Shown piece by piece: positions 32,366-44,500 of a stretch of DNA of 64,000 nt. The translations under genes were made by a program, and so were the position numbers. This DNA is from Callorhinus ursinus (taxonomy: Eukaryota > Chordata > Mammalia > Carnivora > Otariidae), in NCBI RefSeq assembly GCF_003265705.1, contig NW_020313168.1, positions 3,825,214 to 3,889,213 of the forward strand, read 5' to 3'. The first letter of the stretch is position 1. Each line of letters starts with the position of its first letter. Under the pieces are notes generated by a model. That model ran no database searches. It was not told the origin of the DNA and saw nothing but the letters and a program-made list of their open reading frames with translations.

Positions 32366-33272
32366 CTGTCTTGGAATCCGTCTACTAGAACCAGGGATCT
32401 GTGCATCTTACCCGCAACGCTTCTTAATACATTCAGCACAGCCTGGGGGCTGTGGGAGCACCCCACACCGAACAGTGGCAGAATATTTACATAAAGCTGG
32501 GCGTTTCTGGTCAGGCAAAGCCCCTCCCTGTTGCCAAGGGGTGTGAACAAGGAGAAGGGAGTGCTACCCTGTGCCCCCTGTGGCAAGCATCCTTCCAGGG
32601 CCCCCCCTCCTCCCGCACACCACCGCTGCCAGGGGACCAGCCCAGAGGCACAAGCGCAGGGTAGGGACCCCAGGTCCAAGAGCGAGCAGACAGGATAGCG
32701 GTGAGCACTGGGCTGCCAGCTCCCAGAGCAGGTAGGGGGCTGTGGGCACGACAGCGCCAGGAGGTGGGAAACAAACCTGAGTGAGCAGGAAAGGGGGCCC
32801 CCGCCCAGCACCAGCAGCAGAGCAGGTGGAAGGCTCGCAGCCTCATCTTTGGCACAGAACCCCAAGTAACTGCGGCCACTACAGCCTGGACCCGAGCCTG
32901 GCTCCTTTGGGCTGGGGAGAAGCTAAGGCACTTGTCCCAAAACAGCATGTCGGGCAGGTCTAGCTATTTCAGGTGGGGGTGGGATCATTAAAAGCAAAAA
33001 CAAAACGCATCTGGCCAAAAACCCTTTTCTAGAAAATGCCCTTGAGGAGTGGTGGGTGAAGCCCTTGGGGCAGAGGCACTTCGGGCTGGGGCCCCCACCA
33101 GCAGCTGGGGTGGGGGAAGCAGTGGCTCTCCAGGCTGTGCCGAGGCTCCGATGGGCACGGGACGGAAGGAGGGGCCACAGCTCCAGGAGGCAAGGCTCAT
33201 GGGAGGAGTCCTGGATAGGGGGGAGGCCCGCTGAGCACCCTCTCTGCCTCCCTTACCATCCCCCGCTGCGGC

Positions 33273-36200
33273 TCAGTACACGGGGGGCGGCTGGTAGCCC
33301 TCAGTGGTCTCGGCGTTCTGGGTGAAGGGCGGTTGTTGGTAGTTGTCCACAGATGCACCAGGGTAGGAAGCGTAGGCTGTGCTGGGGTCTGGAGTGGGGT
33401 CTACATAGTTCTGAATGAAGTCGTCCACTCCGGCCTTGTAGCGCTGGTAGGCTAAGGAGGCCAGCACACCCTGCAGGGAGCCCCAGGTTTTGGGTTCGTC
33501 AGCCTCCCACCACCCTTCTCCAAAGATACTGCAACCCTTGTCCACCCCGGCCCACCTACCCAGGAGAAGATGGAGAAGAAGCTGAAGGTGATGGCTGCCC
33601 GGGCCGAGTCGGCCCCCACTAGCACATCTTCCTCCTTGGTGGCTGCCCACTGGCTGGTAAGGAAGCAGAAACCAACGAACCACAGGAAGGTCCAGAGAGC
33701 TGGGAAGGCCGGGAGGGCAAGGTCAGCTCCATGGAGGAGGCAGCGGCTGTTCGGGGACCCAGGAAGGGCTGCCTGTGGTGGTGGGGGTGCGGGGGAGGCC
33801 CTGGGCAAGGATCTCCCAGAAGCCTCCAGGAGTATAAAGGGCACTGATGCAGAAGCCAGGGTGGGGACCGGGGTGCCTGGCTCCAGAGCCCTGTGACCAT
33901 CACTCAACGCCGGTGGGCTTCGGCAGACCGACAGAAATCCCTGTGCTGTGCAAACCTGTGTATCGAGTGGGGCCGCGGACCCCGGGCTGCTCCTGGCCCC
34001 TCCCAAGGTTGCTGAGGCCCTGCAATCCCAGAGCCCCAGGGCTTTGGGGAACACTGCCTGCTCCTATTCACCTCCCCAAATAGAATGGGGGCGCTGCTAG
34101 CAGGTACCTGAGAAGAGCAGGTCGCTGATAACCAGGTATTTGCGGTCCGTGACGTTGCTGATCTGGGGGAAATAGACATCAACCACGAGGAAGAAGGCTG
34201 AGGCCAGGAAGGCCAGCACCCCGATGGCGATGCCATAGCCGCACGCATCCTCGTTGTGGTTGAAAATGCAGTATTTCTGTTTGGACTGGTGGGTATTGCT
34301 GTAGCCCTCGCCGAAAATGCACGAGAACACGATCAAGGCAAAGACCTGAGGGGACAGGTGGGGAAGGGCTGAGTGGTCGACAGACAACCCCCAGGGGGAC
34401 ACACATGATGGGGACCCTGGGCTCTCCCACTGCTGCTGTTCCCCTTTGGGGGCTCAGGCGCCACGGCCCCTTCTGAACTTGGGGCGTGAGCTGATAAGTT
34501 GCCTCCTGGTGCAGGCTCCCCACTTCTCTCTACTCCCCTCTCCCAGGCCACCAGCAGATACCAGCACAGCTGCCACCAGCAGGGGCATGGCTGGGGATTC
34601 CTGGACTGGGGGCCGGTGGGGAATGGACGGGGATCTCCTGAGAGGGGACTGCCCCACCCCAGCTGCCTGCCGGGAGGGGTCATCGTGGTTCAGAAGGGAT
34701 GGGCCACAAAGTCACAGAAACCCAGGCCTGGAGCCTCACCCCCAGATCACCTCCTGCCTCAGTCACCTCTATAGTGTCCAACCTCTGCCTGAACACCTGG
34801 GTGAGGGAGAAGTCCCGCGCTCCCCCGCCCTCAGGAAAGGCATGCCAGTGTGCTCTGAGCAGAAGCCCGTGCCCCCAGACTCCCACTTCTTGGTGCCCCC
34901 TCCAACTCTTTCCTGCTCCAGCCTGGCCTCCCCAGTTGGGCCAGCTGTCTTCCTACAAGGACTACTGGCCTCTTTGGTACCGTGACTCTCCCCTCTGAGG
35001 GAACCCCAGTCAGCTTCCTGCCCATAAGTGAGTCCTGTCTGCAGTGCCTGTCTGGAGCACCTCAGGCTAGTCTGACCGGCAGGCCCTGCGGACACAGTTC
35101 TGCACTCAGAACCCTGCAGGTCCTAGTTGGGGGTGCAAGGGGTTGTGCCAGCCAGAACTCTGGGAGGGGCTCCAGGCCCTTGGGAACAGCCTCAAGTCAC
35201 CTCATCTCCTCCCTCAACTTCAAGGCCACCACCCCATGTCAGCAGATGCAGGGATGCAGGACAGTCTGGACACCTGGCTCTCACTGGGAGGGACCCAGGC
35301 CTCTCCCCTGCCCTGCCCGAACAAGGCCCTGTCAATAGGCTCTGGAGCTAGCAGTCACAAGCCCCACCCCCAGCTGGAGATGAAGCCTGAACTCCGGGAT
35401 GCTGGGAGCAGTGTGCCAGGCCCCACTCCTGGCACAGCCATCCCAACACACGGGGCATCTGCCCCTTGGAACAGACCCCACAATCGGGCAGGGAGGGGGC
35501 ACGGATGCCAGTGGGGCACCTCAGAAGGCTCCAGTCCCAGGAAGGCACAGCGTGGGCACTTCAGTCCCAGCCCTCTGCCTGCCCATCTCTAACACCTTGT
35601 CCAACTTTGGGAGCTGGTTGTCCAAGAGGCTGTGACCCCCCCCAGCCCCCCCCAACCTGGTGCTGGAGGGCTCCCCTACCTCACATCCTGGGGCACCTGA
35701 TCTTGGGTGGGGAAGCAGACCCGCGGCCTGCTCCAGAGTGGAAGGGAGATGCCGTTTCAGGGGGCCATATTGCCCGGGTACCCCAGGCAGCTTGGGAAAG
35801 CCCCTTCCCGGCTAATTCCCCCAGCACGGAGTCTCAGGACGCCGGCCACCTGTCCTGGAGCGGCCCCAAGCTCCTCCTACCGCCAGCAGGGCGACAGGCC
35901 TGCTCCCCACGGCGCCTCCGGGCCACCCCAACCCGAGGCCGGCCGGTGGGGGGCAGCGGGGACCAGGGGAAGGTGGGGGAAGGTGGGGGATGCTGGGGCC
36001 CGTGGGTGGGAGCCGACCGGGCCCTGGTCATGGAGGGCGGCGGGGCCCGGGCCCTCTCGCCGGCCTCACGCGCGCCAGCCGCACCCTCCCGGCCTCGGCC
36101 GCCGCCACCTGTCGCGCTCGCAGACTCGCGGGAACCCCTCCCCGCCCGGGCCTGGCGGCCCAATCCGGTCCCCGGGCCCGGAGTCCCCGCCGGCTCACCA

Positions 36201-36297
36201 GGCACACGACTCGCGTCACCACCTGCGGCTGCGTCAGGAAGCGCCGCAGGTCGAAGGAGCCGCCCGCCTTGGCCGCGCCGTAGGCCCCGCTCTCCAT
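33273..36297 (-). CDS. SYNGR2: Synaptogyrin-2
   Basis: SYNGR2 (cellugyrin) is a ubiquitous four-pass MARVEL-domain protein of small transport vesicles. Four exons read on the minus strand: 36297-36199, 34345-34108, 33699-33560 and 33470-33273. All introns are GT-AG and the exons join to 675 nt, or 224 aa, the same length as human. The N-terminus MESGAYGAAKAGG, the FDLRRFLTQPQVV segment and the tyrosine/proline-rich tail ending GYQPPPVY are conserved. Membrane segments lie near residues 30-50, 72-95, 105-128 and 148-168, with both ends cytosolic in the family model. An Asn-Val-Thr site (SNVT) is present near residue 101. Exon 1 lies in a CpG island. The gene is convergent with TK1 and in tandem with C17orf99, as in human. 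Confidence 0.97.
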
Positions 36298-36620
36298 GTC
36301 GCCTTCGCCACCGCCGCCGCCGCCGCCGTCGCGGACCGCCAAGGACTGAGCCACCGCCCCGCCCCGGCCCTGCCCCGCCCCCCGGGGCGTGGCCAAAGTG
36401 GCCCCAGGGACCGAGGGCAAAGTGCGGCCCGCCGCCACTGGCGAGCGGGGCCTGCGTTCCGGCAGGGAACAGCCGTCCAGCCCAGCTCGTGGTCCGGGCC
36501 GCGTGCCCCTGCTCCCAGAAAGGGGCCAGAGAGTGCTCAGGAAGAGAGGGAGGCGCGGAGGGCCCGCCCCTCTGCCCCACCCACACTTTGCCCCTGCCGT
36601 CCCGCCTTCTTCTCCGGGAA
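35880..36620. promoter_or_regulatory. SYNGR2: CpG island at SYNGR2 promoter and exon 1
   Basis: Dense CpG, GC boxes (GCCCCGCCC-type) and a (CCG)n run just upstream of the ATG on the minus strand. No TATA box is visible. Confidence 0.85.
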
Positions 36621-38568
36621 GCCCGTCCAATACCCAAGAGGCCAGTCAGTAGTCCTTGTAGGAAGACAGACTCACCTGCCCAGGACCCAGGCTCACAAGC
36701 ACCCCCTCTTCTCCCCCCATTCCATGCAAAACCCCAGGCCACAGCCTGGACGCACTCCCTGACTGGCGCGTCACTCTTTGCTTCTCTCTGGAGCTAAGCC
36801 TGGGGTGGCGTCGTGGCCCACCCCCCCCCCGCCCCGCCCCCGCCAAATCTTTCCCGGCTGGACCAGGTCCCGAGTCTGTGTGACTTCAGACTTCCATGCC
36901 CAAGATGGTGTGCGTACAGAAACAAAGTTTCCAGGGTGACAGGCAGAGGACAGGGTTTAATCCAATTCTCCTCCCCCAACACACCCCGAAATGGTTTAGA
37001 GCTTCTGAACAGAGAAGGCTGAGTGGGAGTGAGGTGGGGGGTGCGTTCTCTAGGGACCACCAGCGGACAGGCAGGGAAAAACTCCGGACGCTTTTTGCTA
37101 GTTGCAGGTGAGGATTAATGAGGGGGTGCTGGCCAGGGGAGGGCTGAGTTCTCCCAGGTGAGCTGGACAGTGACAGGTGAGTAGGTGGGGCCAGAGGACT
37201 GGGCCACCAGGAGATGGGGGTACCACTCCTGGGAAGAGGGGAACAGCTGTGGGGGCGGTGGGTTGGTGCAGATGGGCCTTTTCACAATGTACCCCACTTT
37301 CTCCCCAGACCTGCATGGATGGTGACAAGCAGCTGAGGGGTGAGGACAGGGGACACACAGAGCCCCCCCTTCCTATGGACCTCCCCTTCCATCACAGCCC
37401 ACCCCATCCTAAAATCCTCAGCCTAACACCATGTGCCTTCACGGAAGAGCACCGGGCTCCAAGAATCCGGGCTGGCAGGTTTTTCTTCATGCAAATGGCG
37501 GGTCCTTTCTGTAGTGGACAAAGACCAGGGCCCTCCTGAGAGGACTCTGCCAAGCCTGCCTCTTCTGGTCACAGCCTTGATGACAAAGGAGTTAAGAGTC
37601 CGGGTTAGGCACACACACATCTCAGCCACCCCTCCCAAGGCCTCTGGGAGTTTTATGGTGCCAAGTGCATCAGCGCCCTGGGCAGCAGAAGGGGTGTAAG
37701 GCTTAGTCACCCCACTAAATGAAGGGGGAGGGAACTGGATCACCGAGAGGACAAGCACGGGCCCCTGGTCACATGGCGAGTGAGAACCTGTCTCTATATC
37801 CCATTTTATAGAAGGGAACACAGAGGCTCAGAGAGGTGACACAGGTCTCCCACGAGTCTGGCCTCTGGAAGGGACAGAGATGGGAGGGGGGACCCAGAGG
37901 TGAGACAAGAGGAGTACCAAGGACAGACAATGGCCACTGAGAAGCCTGGCCAGGGAGGGAGGAAGGCAACCAGGAGATGGCAGTATCTTAGAGGCCCAAG
38001 GAGGTAAGAAGTTCACGGGGCACAGGTGACGGCTGCCAAAGGCCAGACAGGTGGAGCACACTGACGCCTGCGGGGCAAGGGGATGGATGACACAAAGGCC
38101 CTGGTCACTTTACAGGTCAGTGGAGTGGGGACCCTAGGAGGTCTGGCCCTGCCTCTTGTCACCAGCCAGGAAGCACCGGCCTGTGTGGTTGCCGTGGAGA
38201 GCAGAAGCCCCTGATCCACCCTGGTCCCCCCGGGGGGCATCATCCCTACTCCTGGCGTCCCTCCTCCGACCCCTCAGGAAGACAGGCGAATATGCCCCAT
38301 CCAGAGGCCGGGGGACTCCATCACGGGCCTGCTGGGAGTGTTGGTCTGGGTCAGATCAAGCCAGGCTGTGCAAGCCCTCAGCAGGCACTTGGCACCCAGT
38401 ACGCCCTTCGTGAACTGTTGCAAGTCATGCATGATCCATGTGGCCCTTTGTCTGCCCTGGCAGCAGCCCCGTCCTACAGACCCACCACCCGCTGCCTCCA
38501 GCCGGGCTCCTGGGGGCCCATACAGGCCACCCACCGTCCTCACGGTCCCCACATCCTGCACCCATCTC
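36621..38568. other. SYNGR2 - C17orf99 intergenic region
   Basis: About 1.9 kb, GC-rich, without recognised repeats. The C17orf99 3'UTR must begin at the right end. The only candidate late signal that I saw is an ATTAAA on the minus strand near 36956, too uncertain to call. Confidence 0.5.
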
Positions 38569-41500
38569 CTACCTGGTCCACAAGGCCCGGCCCAGCAACC
38601 AAGAGGTGACAGCGGCAATGGAGGTGAGGCTGCCAGCCAGCGCCGCGATGGCCCCCTGGGGCGGCTGTCCTGCGAGGGAGGGGGGTGGCTGAGCTGGCCC
38701 CCCCGTCTCAGCACCCTTCCCTGCTCTTGGCCAGGGCGAGGCGGAGCTCTCCCACCTCCCACTGCTGCCCGTCCGGGAACCAAGGGGCCCTCTCACCGGG
38801 GGGCACCAGCTTGAAGGGGCTGGACTGGACACTGAGGTCATTTTCAGCCTGGCACTGGAGCCAGGTGGACGTGTTGGGAAGGGCGAAGGAGAAGTCGGCA
38901 GGCTGCCCATAGCTTGGTCTCTGCTGCATGTGGACGGACCCGTCCTTCCCCACCAGGCTGTAGGTGATGGGTGGGCTGCCCGAGGGCGCCCGGCAGGAAA
39001 TCTCTACGCTGGGGCCGGATCCTCTGTCCAGCAAGGTGAAGGTAGCCTGCAACTGGGACACGGGCTCTGGGAGGGTGGACGAGGTTAGCACAGGTGTGGC
39101 TCAGTGACTTTCACAACCTCTCCCAAGCAAATTCCCTTGTTACCAAATGCCTACTGAGCCTGGAGGCCTAACTGTTATGGCTCCCGCCTCCAAGCAGCCT
39201 TTCGGATTACCCCCTCTGTCTTGTGTCTGAGCTTCTATTCTACTTGCAGTGGGTACTACACAATTTCACATTTGGTATATTCTGGGTTGTCAGACTTACC
39301 AAATAAAAATACATACAGGATGCCCAGTTAAATTTGAATTTCAGGTAAATAATGACTATGTCCTGTGCAAAATTTATCTGGCAACCCTATTTATATTCTT
39401 TCAGTCTTGGCTCTTTTACTGGAATAGTTCCTTCAGAACAAGAACTGTCACAAGATTCTAGATTCTAGAATCCCCCGGGGCCTTCAGCCTAATGCTGTAA
39501 ATAGCCTTACGGATGAGTAACAACCACCGCCCCTTGTGGCATACTGACCACCTACTAGAAGCTTCCACTGACTCCTTCCTGCCCTCCAGGGGTAGGAACT
39601 ATTACTATTTTTGTTTTGCAGATGAAGCAACCAGGCCCGCAGAGGTTGAGTGACTTGCCCAGGACCCACAGCCTCTAAGTGTTGAGACTTGCACCCTGAC
39701 CATAGGGCTCCAGATCCTGGGCCCTCCTTCACTAGGCTGGCTCCTCTCAGGGGCGGAGTCAGGGGGCCAGGGGCCCACCACTGGCCTGGGCAACATCCTC
39801 CAGCTCCCCTCCCCCCAACCACACCCCGTGCCTCCCACCAGGAAGGACACCTGAATTAAGATCAGAGAAGAAGTGGGAAGAAGACAGGTTTTGGAGCTGG
39901 GGCGACATTCTTAATCACCAAGGCTTTATATAGGCCAGGAACCACAAACCCCACCCTCCAGGTGCAGTGAAGATTCAACTAGATAAAGCACAAAAAGTGC
40001 CTACTTTATCAGAATGAGGCCAGAGCTCAACTGATGGGGCCCAGGCCCTGGTCACTTCCGCCCACCCCAAAGGTCCCTGCCAGGAGATGGTGCCCTGGGG
40101 CCCGGCCAGGAGCTACACTGTTCTGGGCGCAGGCCTAAGGGACCCAGAGTGGCTTTGGAGGTGAGCAACCTGTCCAGTCCCCAGCCTCCTGCCTTCTAGC
40201 CCAGACCCTGCCCTTCCTCCAGCCCCCAGCGTGCACTCACTGGTCCATAGCTCCCAGTACATCTGCAGCTTGGTGCTGGCTGAGTGCTCGCCCCAGGGGG
40301 AGGCCGCCTTGCAGGAGTAAGTGAGCAGGTCTGGCCTGGACTTGAGTGTGATGTTGATGCTGAAGGAGGCCGGGTCTCCGGTCTTCACCACCTTCTTGGC
40401 GACCTCGGTGCCCTGACTCCCCCAGAGGGAGTAGGTGATGGGCGGGCGTGCCTGGGGTGAGTGGCACGTTATGGCCACCCTGCGGCCTCTGGGGAAAACC
40501 TCCAGGACTTTGTAGGTAATGAAGGTCTCAGGGGTGACTTCTGGCAGGTGAAAGGGTCCAAGGGGGAAGAAGGAAACCAATATTGATCAAGCACCTTAAG
40601 AAAATGCCGGTTTTGCGGTTCCTCAAAAAGTTAAAAAATTATCATATGACCTAGCAAATCCCACTTCTGGATATCTACCAAAAGAATTGAAAACAGGGAC
40701 TCTAACGGCTATGTGTGCACCCAGGCTCACAGCAGAACTATTCACGCTAGCCAGAAGGTGGAAGTAGCCCACGCGGCCATCTGTGGATGAATGGATAAGT
40801 CAAACCTGGCCTGGCCACATGATGGAATAATCCTCACCCATAAAAAGGAATGAAGTTCTGATCCATGCTATAGCGCGGACGAGCCTGAGAAACATCACGT
40901 CGAGTGAGGTAAGTCAGACACAGAAGGTGAACTATCTTCGATTCCATTCACATGAAATGTCCCGAATAGGAACATCCCGAAACAGAAAGCAGATTGCCAG
41001 TTGGCAGGGGCTGGGGGAGGGGCAGATGGGGAGTGAATGCTTGTGGGTTGGGGCTTTCCTTTCAGGGTGATGGGAATGTTTTGGAACTAAATAGGGTGAT
41101 GGTTGCACAACACTGTGAAGGCACTAAACGCTACTGAATCGTCACTTTAAAATGGTTAATTTTGTGTTATATGAATTTCACCCCAATTTTGAAAAGGAAG
41201 GAAGGAAAGAAGGAAGGAGGGAAGGAAGGAAGGAAGGAAGGAGGGAGGGAGGGAGGAAGGGAGGGAAGGAAGGAAGGAAGGAAGGAAGGCAGGCAGGCAG
41301 GCAGGCGGGCAGGCAGGCAGGAAGGCAGGCAGGCCTCCGGGATAAAAGTCTATCTCTGGGGTTTAGATTCTTTTTGCCCAGAATATTTTCCTACAAAAAT
41401 AAAATGAAATTAGGACATGAGTAGGAAGCACGGAGAAGTTTGGGACACAGGTCAGGAGAGCCAACACTGAATTCAACTTCTAGATTCAATGAGCTGGTCG

Positions 41501-44500
41501 ACTGTAAGTGGCAGGGGACAGGTGCTAGAGTCCTTCTTGCACATCACCATAGCCCTGGCCCAAGGCAGGAGACCCGAAATCTACTGTTTGTTGGCTGAAT
41601 GACTCCCTCCCATGAGAAGGCAGTTCCTTGGTTGCACACTGAACTAGTACCAGAGGCCTCCTGCTCAGTGCCAAACCCAGCAGGGGACCTGGGAGGCAGG
41701 GGAGCTGGCCAGGCTCCAGAGAGGTCAACATCTGGTTTAAAGGGACAGTCAGAAGGAGAGGGTAGAGGGTAGGACCCAGATCAACAGGGTTGAGCTGAGC
41801 CAGAGAGAAAGAGGCCACTTGGGAAAGCAGGATTTCCAGAGAGCAGGGAGGCCCTCAAAGGAGACTGGGTGCTTCCAGCACCTGGGGGATGCAGGACCAG
41901 ATGCTGGAGCACCTGGGGGATGCAGGACCAGACCCACTCTCCAGCGGCACCCTGCATTCTTCCATCAAGTGCCTCTCTGCTTGGAAGTAACTAACGGCTC
42001 TGTTTTGCAGGCGGATCCTGGAGTTGATTTGATGCAGAAGACATTTCTAAGAGCTTCCTACTGGCCCTCTTGCGGCCCATGCTGAATTCTTCCAGACAGG
42101 GGTTGGGTGGAAACAAAGCTGCCCCTCAATGGGGGTTTGGGAGGGAGGCTGCATTGTGGGCAACATTCTGTGCCTGTTCAAGGAGAGTGTGTAGGGGCAG
42201 CGCTTGGGGGGCATAGAGGAAAGCGTTGACGAAATCAAAGTATCATGTGCCTCATACATCATCCTTGCCCTGCTGGGTGGGCACACTGGCTCTGGAAACC
42301 ACACTGCCATCAGAAAACTGCTCACGGAGCAGAGAACTGGAACCAACTAGAATGTGCTTCCTTCAGAGACATTTCCTAGGAATCCTAAAGGTTCTGACCA
42401 CTAAGCATATTTCTTTCTAGACCAGTGGTTCTTGGCCAGGGGTGGTTTTGGTTTTGCTTCCAAGGGACCTTTGTGTCTGGAAGCATTTTTGGTTGCCATG
42501 AATGGGGGGTGCTCCTGGGATCTAGTAGGTAGAGGCCAGGGATGTCACTAAAACATCCAGTAACGCACAGGACTGCCCCATAACGGAATCGTCCAGTTCC
42601 GATGTCAAAAGTGTTGAGGTTGAGAAACCGTGGTCTTGACAACCATCAGCAGCCTTCCAGAATCAGATTTCTAGCCCTGCCCACGGCTGCACACACACTA
42701 ACAAATGTTTCCTCATCTGTTCCTGTTTCTCAACGGCATGAGAACCCCCATAGTTTAGTACTTTTTTTTTTTTTTTTTTCCAAATAGGCTTTCACACAAA
42801 GTCTTGGATTTGAAGTAAGTAAAGCCCTACGGAGCGTCCAGTGTGGTCTCTGGGGCGCCATTCTGCACACTGCCACCAGTAATTTTGTGGATGCAACCTG
42901 GGGCCAAAGGGCCAGTTCCTCACTGCCCAGATGCTCTTGGGGCCCGAATCTCCCTCCACAGAGGAAATGGGGCTCAGGGTGTTAAATGTGATGACACTTT
43001 TCTTCACTCCCTTCACAGAGGGAAATGACTAACAAAAGTTAAAAGAAAAAGCTGGGCTGTTTTGGTTTCCATTTCGAGGGCCAATAATAAAAGCTTGATT
43101 TACATAAACTCACAGACCAGAGTCACTTCTGACTACACTAGGCCATAGGGCATTCACTTTATATTCTAACAAGACTGGTGTGGTCTTTGTTGATCGTCTA
43201 GTTTGTGCATTTAACCCAGCAATAATGAGAGGGCTGGCATTCAATTAAAAATTCATTAAGTGCATCAGAGCATTGGAGGATGGTACGGCACACTCAGTGT
43301 GATGAAGAGACAGGCCCACGCTCAGACCGGAAGCTGAGCCAAGCTGGGCTGGGCTGAATGCGTGGCTGTGCAGAGCCTCCTTCTGTCGCTAAGGAGAGAA
43401 GGAAGTCCCTTGGGGTGAATGCAGGGACCGCGGAGCTGCTGCCCCCACGGCTCAGAGGCCCTTCAGGATCGCCCCCGCCTGTCTCCAGGCTTGTGTCTGT
43501 GCTAACCAGAGGCTTAGAGATCTGAGTCCGAACCCTAGAGATCCAATGTATTAGACCTAAGGGGGTGGGGGGGCTTGTTCCGGGATCTGATTTTGAACAA
43601 GCAGCCCACGTGTTGAGGGTCAAATTATGTCTTCCAAAAAAGATATGGTCAAGCCCCATCACCCAGGTCCTGTGAATGGTGCCTTATTTGGAAATAGGGT
43701 CTTTACAGATGCACTCCAGGGATCCATGGTGGATTAGGGTGGCCCTACTACGAGGAGAGACAGAGACGCACACGCACGCAGGGAGAGGCCACATGAAGAG
43801 GCAGGCAGAGGTTGGAGGGATGCTGTCACCAACCATGAATGCCAAGGACTGCCAGGAGCCACCGGAAGCCAGGAGAGAGGAGGCCTGGGTCAGCATCTCC
43901 CTGCCGACACCCCCATCTCGGACCTCTAGCCTCCAGAACTAGGAGAGAATGACTCGTTGTTATTTTAAACCCCCCAGTGTGTGGTAATTCCTTACGGCAG
44001 TCCCAGGAAGTTACGACAGCACCCCCTCCAAGGGGTTCTTCTGAACATCGCTGAGAAACTCCACACAAGTTTTAGGAATACATGGAGGACAATCCATCGA
44101 GTTTCCTTTGCTCGCTGTCAGGAGGACGATGTAGTTTGAAACCGTGCTTCATCCGGATATCCCCCCTCTGAGCAAGAACACGGCAGCCCCACGGGATGCC
44201 CCAGGCCCGCAGGTCATCCTCTGTGCCCTGCCCCACCTCTTAGGAGGCTTTGCACATCCCCCGTCACCCCACCACCTCCCAACCTTCCCGACCCTGGCAT
44301 CCTCCCACGGAGCCCTCAGGAACGTGGGCTCAGTTGGCACTCCGGCACCTCACCGACGCCTATGGGAACCAGCCTCCCCGCCCAGGGCAGGGCCTACCCC
44401 GTGGTTGTCTCAGATGATGGGTCCCCACAGCCTCCCCAGCACTGACCTAGGAGGACAGGGGTGGACATCCCCTTGGCATTTCTGGACTATTCTCCCTCCT

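Noticed and set aside
35466..36797. Plus-strand open frame of 443 codons over the SYNGR2 promoter (and overlapping frames of 300-350 codons on both strands)
   Set aside because: It runs antisense through SYNGR2 exon 1 and a CpG island. Composition is Pro/Arg/Gly/Ala-rich with no domain, which is what stop-poor GC-rich DNA yields.
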